Source: CAZEHO01 sp964511945 (GTDB lineage: Bacteria > Actinomycetota > Acidimicrobiia > Spongiisociales > UBA11373). Taken from it: a DNA stretch of 64,000 bases. The stretch is taken from assembly GCA_964511945.1 (NCBI GenBank), contig CAZEHO010000001.1:375076-439075 (forward strand), given 5' to 3'. Made by a program: the position numbers and the translations under genes. The notes below the pieces were generated by a model. The model was not told the DNA's origin and did no database searches. It saw nothing but the letters and a program-made list of their open reading frames with translations. The first letter of the stretch is position 1. Each line of letters starts with the position of its first letter. This document shows positions 8,188 through 15,623 of this stretch, in pieces.

Positions 8188-9069
8188 GTGGAACAGGGCA
8201 CGGTTCGCGTCAAGCGGGGTCTCGCCGAGATGTTGAAGGGCGGGGTCATCATGGACGTGACGACTCCGGAGCAGGCGAAGATCGCCGAGGATGCCGGGGC
8301 GGTTGCGGTGATGGCGCTTGAGCGGGTGCCCGCCGATATCAGGGCGGACGGTGGTGTTGCCCGGATGGCCGATCCGCTGGTGGTCGAGGCGATTGTGGGT
8401 GCGGTGTCGATTCCGGTGATGGCGAAGGCCCGGATCGGGCACTTCGTCGAGGCGCAGGTGCTGCAGTCGCTCGGCGTCGACTACGTCGATGAATCCGAGG
8501 TGCTTACGCCCGCCGACGAGGAGCATCACATCGACAAGTGGCAGTTCACCGTGCCGTTCGTGTGCGGCTGCCGCAACCTCGGCGAGGCGCTGCGCCGCAT
8601 CGGCGAGGGCGCCGCCATGATCCGCACCAAGGGTGAGGCCGGCACCGGCAACGTGGTCGAGGCGGTGCGTCACATGCGCACTGTGACCAATGAGATGCGC
8701 CGTCTCCAGGGCCTCACCGAAGAGCAGCTGATGTCGGCTGCCCGCGATCTCGGTGCGCCGTACGGATTGGTCCGTGAGGTCGCTGAGACCGGCAAGCTTC
8801 CGGTGGTGAACTTCGCCGCCGGCGGACTGGCGACTCCGGCCGATGCTGCGCTGATGATGCAGCTCGGGGTTGACGGCGTCTTCGTGGGCTCCGGCATCTT
8901 CAAGTCCGGGGATCCTGCGGCGCGGGCCAAGGCAATTGTCGAGGCGACGACCTACTTCGAAGACCCCTCCATAATCGCCAAGGTGTCGCGGGGAATCGGT
9001 GAGCCGATGGTCGGCATCGAGATCGACACGCTCTCGCCCGAGGAGCAACTGGCGCGTCGGGGCTGGTGA
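8188..9069 (+). CDS. pdxS: pyridoxal 5'-phosphate synthase, synthase subunit
   Basis: 293 aa, the usual PdxS length. It makes PLP from ribose 5-phosphate, glyceraldehyde 3-phosphate and ammonia in a dodecamer capped by PdxT. Asp23 (IMDVT), the Schiff-base lysine Lys80 (MAKARIGH) and the second lysine in IRTKGEAGTG are present, as is the phosphate-binding GVFVGSGIFKS. The GTG at 8188 has AAGGAG 10 nt upstream and matches the family N-terminus; in-frame starts further upstream fall inside pimA. The gene overlaps pdxT. Confidence 0.97.
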   Translation: MEQGTVRVKRGLAEMLKGGVIMDVTTPEQAKIAEDAGAVAVMALERVPADIRADGGVARMADPLVVEAIVGAVSIPVMAKARIGHFVEAQVLQSLGVDYVDESEVLTPADEEHHIDKWQFTVPFVCGCRNLGEALRRIGEGAAMIRTKGEAGTGNVVEAVRHMRTVTNEMRRLQGLTEEQLMSAARDLGAPYGLVREVAETGKLPVVNFAAGGLATPADAALMMQLGVDGVFVGSGIFKSGDPAARAKAIVEATTYFEDPSIIAKVSRGIGEPMVGIEIDTLSPEEQLARRGW

Positions 9070-9644
9070 GCGTGCGGGTTGGGGTGCTGGCACTGCAGGG
9101 GGATGTGCGCGAGCACATCGTGATGGTCGAAAGCCTCGGAGCCGAGGGGATCGCAGTTCGCAGCGCAGGCGAGTTCGATGAGGTCGACGCGCTGATCATC
9201 CCCGGCGGTGAATCGACCACGATCGGCAAGCTCGCCGACCGCTACGGCCTGGTTGAGCCGCTCCGGCGGTGCATTGAAGGCGGCCTCCCGACCCTCGGCA
9301 CGTGCGCCGGGATGATCTTCCTTGCCGCCGCGACCAGCTCCGGCAACGGGCAGATCCAGCTCGGAGTGCTCGATGTGGTGGTGACCCGCAACGCCTTTGG
9401 GCGCCAGGTGGATTCGTTTGAGGCCGACCTCGAAGTCACCGGACTCGATGATTCCGTGCACGCGGTGTTCATTCGTGCCCCGTGGATCGACAAGGTGGGC
9501 GCCGATGTCGAGGTGCTGGCATCCGTTGGGGGGCACCCGGTGATGGTGCGGCAGGGCTCGATCCTGGCGACCTCGTTTCATCCGGAGCTCACCGACGATG
9601 ACCGGGTGCATAAACTCCTGCTGACGATGGCCGGGGAGCTCTGA
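9066..9644 (+). CDS. pdxT: pyridoxal 5'-phosphate synthase, glutaminase subunit
   Basis: 192-aa class I glutamine amidotransferase that hydrolyses glutamine and passes ammonia to PdxS. The triad is visible: Cys80 in LGTCAGM and the His/Glu pair in SFHPE near the C-terminus; GGEST (residues 48-52) forms the oxyanion loop. It starts at GTG 9066, overlapping the pdxS stop by four bases, as expected for a stoichiometric complex. Confidence 0.96.
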   Translation: MSVRVGVLALQGDVREHIVMVESLGAEGIAVRSAGEFDEVDALIIPGGESTTIGKLADRYGLVEPLRRCIEGGLPTLGTCAGMIFLAAATSSGNGQIQLGVLDVVVTRNAFGRQVDSFEADLEVTGLDDSVHAVFIRAPWIDKVGADVEVLASVGGHPVMVRQGSILATSFHPELTDDDRVHKLLLTMAGEL

Positions 9645-10384
9645 TGTCCGGACACTCCAAGTGGTCCACGATCAAGCACAAGAAGGGCGCCAAGGACGCC
9701 AAGCGGGGCAAGCTGTTTGCCAAGCTGGCGCGCGGCATCGAGGTCGCCGCTCGTGATGGGGGCGGTGACGTCGGGTTCAATCCGACCCTGGCCACGGCGG
9801 TCGAAAAGGCGAAAGCCGCCTCAATGCCGAACGACAACATCGAACGCGCGATCAAGCGCGGGGCCGGCGATATCGAGGGATCGACCTACGAGGAGATCTG
9901 GTACGAGGGGTACGCGCCGGGCGGCGTTGCGCTCTACGTGCTGGTCCTCACCGACAACCGCAACAGGGCCGCGTCGGATGTGCGCTCGACCTTCAGCCGC
10001 AACGGCGGCAGTCTCGGCGAGCCCGGGTCCGTGGCCTACCTGTTCGAACAGAAGGCATACCTGCTGGTCGCCGGCGATGAGGACGAGGTCATGCTGGCCG
10101 CCCTCGATGCCGGCGCCGAGGACGTGGAGGACGGTGGTGAGCTATGGGAAATCACCGCTGCGCCCGGAGACCTCAAAGCGGTACGCCAGGGCCTCGAAGA
10201 GGCCGGCGTCACGATCGAATCGGCCGACGTCACCCAACTGCCGAGCACATCGGTGCCGCTCGACTCGGACAAGGCCAAGCAGGTGCTGCGCCTCGTCGAC
10301 GCCCTGGAAGAGCTCGACGACGTTCAGGACGTCTACGCCAACTTTGACATCTCCGACGAAGTGATGGCCGCGCTGGCCGGCTGA
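9644..10384 (+). CDS. yebC: YebC/PmpR family protein
   Basis: 246 aa with the invariant family start MSGHSKWSTIKHKKG and the NDNIERAIKRG block near residue 65. Members are described as transcriptional regulators (PmpR) and, more recently, as ribosome-associated factors that relieve stalling; which applies here cannot be seen. The ATG overlaps the pdxT stop. In many bacteria this gene precedes ruvCAB, as it does here, but a repeat-filled gap now separates them. Confidence 0.93.
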   Translation: MSGHSKWSTIKHKKGAKDAKRGKLFAKLARGIEVAARDGGGDVGFNPTLATAVEKAKAASMPNDNIERAIKRGAGDIEGSTYEEIWYEGYAPGGVALYVLVLTDNRNRAASDVRSTFSRNGGSLGEPGSVAYLFEQKAYLLVAGDEDEVMLAALDAGAEDVEDGGELWEITAAPGDLKAVRQGLEEAGVTIESADVTQLPSTSVPLDSDKAKQVLRLVDALEELDDVQDVYANFDISDEVMAALAG

Positions 10385-10406
10385 CGCCGGCAAGTTGTTT
10401 GTTTGG

Positions 10407-10723
10407 CCCGGCTGGGGCCCCAACCCCAGCCTCCTCCGCGAGGCGGGGCCCCAACCCCGCCGCGGCCGTCCCGTCGTGTTGCACGGCGCTCTGGCACAGG
10501 AACGCGCTGTGCTTGTTTTCCCGGCTGGGGCCCCAACCCCAGCCTCCTCCGCGAGGCGGGGCCCCAACCCCGCCNNNNNNNNNNNNNNNNNNNNNNNNNN
10601 NNNNNNNNNNNNNNNNNNNNNNNNNNNNNNNNNNNNNNNNNNNNNNNNNNNNNNNNNNNNNNNNNNNNNNNNNNGCGGCCGTCCCGTCGTGTTGCACGGC
10701 GCTCTGGCACAGGAACGCGCTGT
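10407..10723. repeat. tandem repeat, 113-bp unit, interrupted by the gap
   Basis: Between yebC and ruvC, a 113-bp unit (10407-10519) starts again at 10520 and runs into the N gap; 49 bp of the same unit (identical to 10462-10510) resume at 10675. Each unit carries two GC-rich hairpins with the same CCCCAA loop: GGCTGGGG/CCCCAGCC and GGCGGGG/CCCCGCC. Copy number is unknown because assembly stopped here. No ORF lies in it, so the 413 bp between yebC and ruvC are repeat, gap and the ruvC promoter. Confidence 0.9.
10575..10674. other. assembly gap, 100 N
   Basis: Exactly 100 N, the conventional filler for a gap of unknown length. It sits inside the 113-bp tandem repeat, so the true length depends on the number of repeat units. 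Confidence 0.99.
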
Positions 10724-10782
10724 CGTGGTGCGGCGTCGGCTTACGTTGCTCGTCCCTCCTTCCCAAACCCGACCGGGCCCTC

Positions 10783-10788
10783 TAACCT
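10783..10788 (+). promoter_or_regulatory. -10 box of ruvCAB
   Basis: TAACCT nine bases before the ruvC ATG, with no Shine-Dalgarno between; consistent with a leaderless transcript. Confidence 0.5.
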
Positions 10789-10797
10789 ACCGAACAT

Positions 10798-11295
10798 ATG
10801 TACGTTCTCGGTATCGATCCCGGTCTGTCCACGACGGGATACGCCGTGGTCGAACGTGCCCGGGGACGGCCCCACCCGATTGCCGCCGGTGCGATTCGCA
10901 CCGATCCGGGCACCCCGATCGAGCAGCGCTTGCTCGAACTCCACGCCGACCTCCGGACGGTGATCGATGAGTTCGCCCCCGAGGAGATGGCCGTCGAGCA
11001 GGTCTTCGTCAACCGCAATCTGCAAACCGCCACCTCGGTGGGACGGGCGTCGGGGGTCATCCTGATGACTGCGGCTCAGGCGGGCATCCCGGTGTTCGAG
11101 TACACCCCATCTGCGGTGAAGATGGCGGTCTGTGGGGTGGGAGATGCCGACAAAGCCCAGGTCCAGGCGGTGATCGCGATGCGGCTCGGCCTCGAGGAGG
11201 CACCAAAGCCGGCCGATGCCGCCGACGCGCTAGCGATCGCACTCTGCCACCTGCAGTCGTCCACGCTGCGCCGGGCCGTGGAGGCACAGACGTGA
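10798..11295 (+). CDS. ruvC: Holliday junction resolvase
   Basis: 165-aa endonuclease that cuts Holliday junctions in the RuvABC resolvasome. The RNase H-like acidic residues are at Asp7 (GIDPGLSTTGYA), Glu in AVEQVFVNRN (about 65) and the Asp pair in DAADALAIALCH near residue 140. It begins a tightly overlapping ruvC-ruvA-ruvB operon. Confidence 0.96.
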   Translation: MYVLGIDPGLSTTGYAVVERARGRPHPIAAGAIRTDPGTPIEQRLLELHADLRTVIDEFAPEEMAVEQVFVNRNLQTATSVGRASGVILMTAAQAGIPVFEYTPSAVKMAVCGVGDADKAQVQAVIAMRLGLEEAPKPADAADALAIALCHLQSSTLRRAVEAQT

Positions 11296-11870
11296 TCGGC
11301 CGGGTACGCGGAATGGTCGCCCACAAGGGCGTCGACGGGGTGGTGGTCGATGTCGGCGGAGTCGGGTACGAGCTCTCGATGTCGCCGCGGGCCATCGGCA
11401 TCCTGCCTCCGCTCGGGGAAGAGGCGGTCGTCCATACCCATCTGCATGTCCGTGAGGACCAGATGGCCCTGTTCGGTTTCGCCGAGGAGGATGAGCGGGA
11501 CCTCTTCCGGGTGCTGCTTGGTGCTAGCGGTGTCGGTCCCAAGCTGGCGCTGGCGGTGCTCGGCACGATGACCCCGAACGAGTTGCGCCGGGCGGTGGTA
11601 TCGGAGGACACCGACGCACTGACCGTGGTACCCGGCATCGGCAAGCGGAGTGCTCAGAAGCTGGTGCTCGATCTGCGGGCCCGGCTCGAGCTCCCGGAGG
11701 CAGAAGCGATCTTCGACGGCGGAGGCTCCGGCCTCGCCGAGGCGCGCGAGGCGCTGGAGGCTCTCGGCTACCAGGCCGCCGAGATCAGGGCGGCGCTCGA
11801 AGACGCCGAGACGGACGGTCCGGTCGAAGACCTGGTCCGGGCCGCACTGCGGAAACTGGGGAGAGCATGA
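11292..11870 (+). CDS. ruvA: Holliday junction branch migration protein
   Basis: 192 aa. Domain I is an OB fold (residues 1-64), domain II holds the paired helix-hairpin-helix (GVGPKLALAVLG and VPGIGKRSAQKLV), and a short C-terminal domain III (EALEALGYQ) contacts RuvB. It starts at a GTG overlapping ruvC and its own stop overlaps ruvB. Confidence 0.96.
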   Translation: MIGRVRGMVAHKGVDGVVVDVGGVGYELSMSPRAIGILPPLGEEAVVHTHLHVREDQMALFGFAEEDERDLFRVLLGASGVGPKLALAVLGTMTPNELRRAVVSEDTDALTVVPGIGKRSAQKLVLDLRARLELPEAEAIFDGGGSGLAEAREALEALGYQAAEIRAALEDAETDGPVEDLVRAALRKLGRA

Positions 11871-12895
11871 GAGACGAAGGGTTGCTCACCGGCAAACTGC
11901 GCCCCGAGGAGGAGGCGATCGACGCCGGCTTGCGGCCGACCACGATGGCTGAGTTTGTGGGTCAGGCGGACCTCAAGGAGCGGCTTTCGATCTTGATCGA
12001 GGCGGCCCGGGGACGAAGCGAACCGGTGGACCATGTGCTGTTCTCCGGACCACCCGGACTGGGCAAGACCACGCTCGCCGGCATCCTCGCATCAGAGATG
12101 GGGGCCCAGTTCCGGGCCACCTCGGGGCCCGCCCTGGAGCGCGCCGGCGACCTCGCCGCGATCCTCTCCAACCTCGACGGCGGCGACGTGCTGTTCATCG
12201 ATGAGATCCATCGCCTGCCGCGGCCGGTGGAAGAGGTGCTCTACACCGCAATGGAGGACTTCCAGCTCGACATCGTGGTCGGCAAGGGCCCGGCGGCGCG
12301 TTCGATCCGCCTCGATTTGCCGCCGTTCTCCTTGCTGGGTGCGACGACCCGGGTGGGGAGGGTCTCGCCGCCCCTGCGGGACCGCTTCGGCTACGTCGCC
12401 CGGATCGACTACTACGAACCGCCGGAGCTGGACGAGATCATCCACCGCTCGGCGGCGATCCTGTCGGTTGACGCCACCGACGACGGTGCAGCCGAGATCT
12501 CGATGCGAAGCAGGGGCACCCCGCGGATTGCCAACCGCCTGCTGCGCCGGGTGCGCGATTTCGCCTCGGTCCGCGCGGACGGAGTGGTCGACGCCGCAAC
12601 GGCGCGCGACGCGCTGCAGGTCTTCGAGGTCGACGAGCGCGGTCTCGACCGGGTGGACCGGGCGATTCTCGATGCGGTCGTCTCCAAGTTCGGTGGGGGG
12701 CCGGTCGGGCTGTCGACGCTGGCAATTGCGGTCGCCGAAGAGCCGGAGACGGTGGAGGACGCGTACGAGCCCTACCTCCTGCAGCAAGGTCTGCTGCAGC
12801 GCACCCCCCGGGGACGGATCGCCACCGCCCGCACCTACGAACATCTCGGGATCGAGGCACCGGAGCCGGGCGGCGGCCAGGGCTCCCTGCTTTAG
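11867..12895 (+). CDS. ruvB: Holliday junction branch migration helicase
   Basis: 342-aa AAA+ motor that drives branch migration with RuvA. Walker A GPPGLGKTT (61-69), Walker B FIDEIHRL (about 110-117), sensor GATTR and the C-terminal winged helix (QQGLLQRTPRGR) are all present. ATG overlaps the ruvA stop. Confidence 0.97.
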   Translation: MRDEGLLTGKLRPEEEAIDAGLRPTTMAEFVGQADLKERLSILIEAARGRSEPVDHVLFSGPPGLGKTTLAGILASEMGAQFRATSGPALERAGDLAAILSNLDGGDVLFIDEIHRLPRPVEEVLYTAMEDFQLDIVVGKGPAARSIRLDLPPFSLLGATTRVGRVSPPLRDRFGYVARIDYYEPPELDEIIHRSAAILSVDATDDGAAEISMRSRGTPRIANRLLRRVRDFASVRADGVVDAATARDALQVFEVDERGLDRVDRAILDAVVSKFGGGPVGLSTLAIAVAEEPETVEDAYEPYLLQQGLLQRTPRGRIATARTYEHLGIEAPEPGGGQGSLL

Positions 12896-12918
12896 GCGCG
12901 GTTCGCTTACTCTCTGAC

Positions 12919-12953
12919 GAGTTGCGAATTGCGAGTTGCGAGTTGCGAACTGC
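12919..12953. repeat. heptad array H1 (single arm)
   Basis: Five contiguous 7-mers: GAGTTGC, GAATTGC, GAGTTGC, GAGTTGC, GAACTGC. Read on the other strand they are GCARYTC words, matching arrays H2 and H5. The array overlaps the TTG start of queA, so it also encodes the first residues of QueA. Confidence 0.8.
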
Positions 12954-13956
12954 CGATTACACCTACGACCTCCCGGACGCGGCCATCGCACAGCAGCCGA
13001 TCGAACCGCGCGACGCCGCCCGGTTGCTGGTGGCCGACGGTCTCAGCGACCACACCTTCCGGGAGCTTCCCGATCTCCTGGACCCGGGGGATCTCGTCGT
13101 GGTCAACCGCACTCGGGTCCGGCGAGCCCGCCTCATCGGTCACAAGGCCGGGACCGGGGGACGGGTCGAGTTGCTGCTGCTGGCTCCGCTGGGCGACGGG
13201 TCCTGGGAGGCCTTGGTCCGTCCGGCGCGCCGGCTGCGAGCCGGAACCGTGGTGGAAGCCGGTCCGATCACGCTGCGCCTGCTCACCGATCCCGACGCCG
13301 GTACGGCCCGGGTGCACCTGGAGACGGACGGCAGCGACCCGGAGGCCGCCATCGAGGCATCAGGCGAGATGCCGCTCCCGCCGTACATCCACCGGCGCCT
13401 GGATGACCCGGACCGGTACCAGACGGTCTATGCCGAGACTTCCGGGTCGGCTGCGGCCCCAACGGCCGGCCTCCACTTCACCGACCGTGTGCTTGAGGCG
13501 CTCACCGATCGTGGGGTCGAACTGGCCGCCGTCGAGCTCGACATCGGGATCGATACCTTCCGTCCGATTTCAACTGCGGCCGTCGAGGATCACCGGATGC
13601 ACACCGAGACCTATCGGGTGCCGGAGGGGACTGCCGCCGCAGTGGCTTCAGCGCGGGAGCGGGGGAGCCGGGTGGTCGCCGTCGGAACCACGGTGGTGCG
13701 GTCGCTGGAATCCGCGGCATCGGGGGGCGGGCTCGTCGAACCTCGTTCCGGAGCCACGGATCTGTTCATCACCCCCGGCTACCGGTTTGTAGTCGTCGAC
13801 CGCCTCATCACCAATTTCCACGTTCCCGGATCCTCGCTGGTGGTGCTGGTGGCAGCGTTCATGGGGGAGCGGTGGCGGGAGGTGTACGCCGCCGCGCTCG
13901 AGCGCGGATACCGGTTCCTCTCGTTCGGAGACGCGATGATGGTGGACCGTGGCTGA
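12922..13956 (+). CDS. queA: tRNA preQ1(34) S-adenosylmethionine ribosyltransferase-isomerase
   Basis: 344 aa (family 340-350). It transfers ribose from SAM to preQ1 in tRNA, giving epoxyqueuosine. Typical blocks are DYTYDLPDAAIAQQP at the start, LPLPPYIHR-like MPLPPYIHRR in the middle, TAGLHFT and NFHVPGSSLVVLV. The start is uncertain: TTG 12922 or TTG 12943, both inside the heptad array H1. With tgt directly downstream this makes a queuosine branch, which mycobacteria lack. Confidence 0.93.
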   Translation: MRIASCELRTADYTYDLPDAAIAQQPIEPRDAARLLVADGLSDHTFRELPDLLDPGDLVVVNRTRVRRARLIGHKAGTGGRVELLLLAPLGDGSWEALVRPARRLRAGTVVEAGPITLRLLTDPDAGTARVHLETDGSDPEAAIEASGEMPLPPYIHRRLDDPDRYQTVYAETSGSAAAPTAGLHFTDRVLEALTDRGVELAAVELDIGIDTFRPISTAAVEDHRMHTETYRVPEGTAAAVASARERGSRVVAVGTTVVRSLESAASGGGLVEPRSGATDLFITPGYRFVVVDRLITNFHVPGSSLVVLVAAFMGERWREVYAAALERGYRFLSFGDAMMVDRG

Positions 13957-15067
13957 ACCGGTGTCCTGGAGCGAAGTACGTACCGACGGCGCGGCGCGTG
14001 CCGGAACGCTGCTCACCCCGCACGGCGAGGTGCCGACACCGGGGTTCATGCCGGTCGGGACCCGGGGAACGGTGCGCACTCTCGATCCACGGGACCTGCG
14101 GGAAACCGGGGCCGTGATGATCCTGGCCAACACCTACCACCTGATGCTGCGCCCCGGGGATGAGGTCATCGCCGAGCTCGGTGGACTCCACGGCTTCATG
14201 GGATGGGACGGACCGATCCTGACGGACTCCGGCGGATTTCAGGTGTTCTCGCTGGAGCCGGATGTGGACGAGGACGGGGTGACCTTCCGCTCGACCTACG
14301 ACGGTTCGTATGTGCGGCTCACCCCCGAAGGGGCCACCGCGGTGCAGGAGCGGCTGGGGCCGGACATCGCGATGGTGCTCGACGAACTGATCGGGCTTCC
14401 CGCCGACCGGGAGCGGGTGGAGGCGGCGATGCGGCGCAGCCTGCGCTGGGCGGAGCGAGCCCGGGCCGCCCACCGCCGTCCGGATCAGGCCCAATTCGGG
14501 ATCATCCAGGGGGGCACCGACCCGGACCTGCGGGCCCAGAGCGCCGCCGCCACCGCGGCGCTGGGCTTCCCGGGGTTCGGGATCGGCGGACTGTCGGTCG
14601 GGGAGCCGGCGCCGGATCGGAACCGGGCTCTGGAGGCGGTTGCCGGGGAGTTGCCGCCCGACAAGGTTCGCTACGTGATGGGCCTCGGGGACACCGAGGG
14701 CGTGCTCGACGCCGTCGCACGTGGCTTCGACCTCTTCGACTGTGTGTGGCCGACCCGGCTCGCCCGCCACGGCAAGGTGCTGTCGCGCCTCGGCGACTAC
14801 TCGATTCGCCGGGCCGAGTTCACCAGGGACGACGGCCCGATCGACCCCGACTGTTGGTGCTCGACCTGTCGCAACCACAGCCGGGCGTACCTGCGGCATC
14901 TGCGGGTGACCGGCGAGATGCTGGGGCACCGTCTGTTGAGCGTTCACAACCTCTCGTACACGCTCGAGGTGCTGGCGGGAGCTCGGACTGCGATTTTCGA
15001 AGGGATCTTCGCCGGCTATCGCGAGCGACTGATGGCGGCCAGAGGGATCGGGTCCCGCGGCTCATGA
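13949..15067 (+). CDS. tgt: queuine tRNA-ribosyltransferase
   Basis: 372-aa bacterial TGT that swaps guanine 34 for preQ1 in tRNAs with GUN anticodons. The TIM-barrel has substrate Asp93 in TDSGGFQVFS, the nucleophile region near GGLSVGEP, and a zinc site C302-x-C304-x2-C307 with His about 25 residues later. GTG start overlapping queA by eight bases. The stop TGA forms the first bases of repeat element A copy 2. Confidence 0.96.
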   Translation: MAEPVSWSEVRTDGAARAGTLLTPHGEVPTPGFMPVGTRGTVRTLDPRDLRETGAVMILANTYHLMLRPGDEVIAELGGLHGFMGWDGPILTDSGGFQVFSLEPDVDEDGVTFRSTYDGSYVRLTPEGATAVQERLGPDIAMVLDELIGLPADRERVEAAMRRSLRWAERARAAHRRPDQAQFGIIQGGTDPDLRAQSAAATAALGFPGFGIGGLSVGEPAPDRNRALEAVAGELPPDKVRYVMGLGDTEGVLDAVARGFDLFDCVWPTRLARHGKVLSRLGDYSIRRAEFTRDDGPIDPDCWCSTCRNHSRAYLRHLRVTGEMLGHRLLSVHNLSYTLEVLAGARTAIFEGIFAGYRERLMAARGIGSRGS

Positions 15068-15235
15068 CGTGTGCCGCGTTCTGTTGCGGCTCAGGGCGTC
15101 TCCGGCATCGTCCTTCAGGGCGCGTTCCAGCCCTTGACGCACGATCAAGTGCGCCTGCGGGCTGCGTCCTTGCCGGGTGACACCCTGAGCTCGACGGCGA
15201 ACCTCGCCCTCGTCACGAGACACGCACCGGTCCCC
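15065..15235. repeat. palindromic TIR element A, copy 2 (diverged)
   Basis: The stretch shares the core of the element at 1291: GCGGCTCAGG-CG-CTCCGGC, CCCTTGACGCACG, AGTGCGCCTGCGGG, CTGCGTCCTTGCCGGG and CCCTGAGCTCG in the same order, with an insertion near 15110 and degraded ends. It again lies directly after a stop codon (tgt). No ORF. The rest of 15236-15311 holds the yajC promoter. Confidence 0.7.
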
Positions 15236-15246
15236 GGACGGCGGGC

Positions 15247-15252
15247 TACGAT
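15247..15252 (+). promoter_or_regulatory. -10 box of yajC-secDF
   Basis: TACGAT 59 bp before the yajC ATG; good TANNNT match placed just after the repeat element. Confidence 0.5.
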
Positions 15253-15311
15253 AGGCGCCCTTGGGCCGCGGTCACGGGTCCATGTTTCACGTCCATGTCT
15301 TCGGAGATTCC

Positions 15312-15620
15312 ATGCTGACTATTTTCGCCCAGGCGGCCGAGAGTTCGGGCGGGAGCACGCTCCCGGTCATCCTCATCTACGCCGTCGTCATCGGCGGCCT
15401 GTTCTATTTCCTGCTCATTCGACCGCAGCGGCGGCGGATGCGGCAACATCAGGACCTCGTCTCGTCGCTCGCCGTGGGCGATGAGGTGACGACCATTGGT
15501 GGGATCTACGGGACCATCGAGTTCATGGACGACACCTCGGCTGTGCTGCAGATCGAGGGTGGGGGCCGACTCCGGGTCTCCCGGCGGGCGCTCGCCGAAA
15601 AGGTCCAGGAACCTGAGTAA
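15312..15620 (+). CDS. yajC: preprotein translocase subunit YajC
   Basis: 102 aa with one membrane helix (residues about 17-35, ending FYFLLIRPQRRR) and the short conserved GDEVTTIGGIYGTI segment. It associates with SecDF. The start at 15312 has CGGAG 6 nt upstream; two earlier in-frame ATGs (15261, 15282) lack such a site and add an unlikely N-terminus. Confidence 0.93.
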   Translation: MLTIFAQAAESSGGSTLPVILIYAVVIGGLFYFLLIRPQRRRMRQHQDLVSSLAVGDEVTTIGGIYGTIEFMDDTSAVLQIEGGGRLRVSRRALAEKVQEPE

Positions 15621-15623
15621 ACG

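Noticed and set aside
10230..10970. ORFs running through the N gap
   Set aside because: They exist only because N codons are not read as stops; the flanks are repeat DNA.
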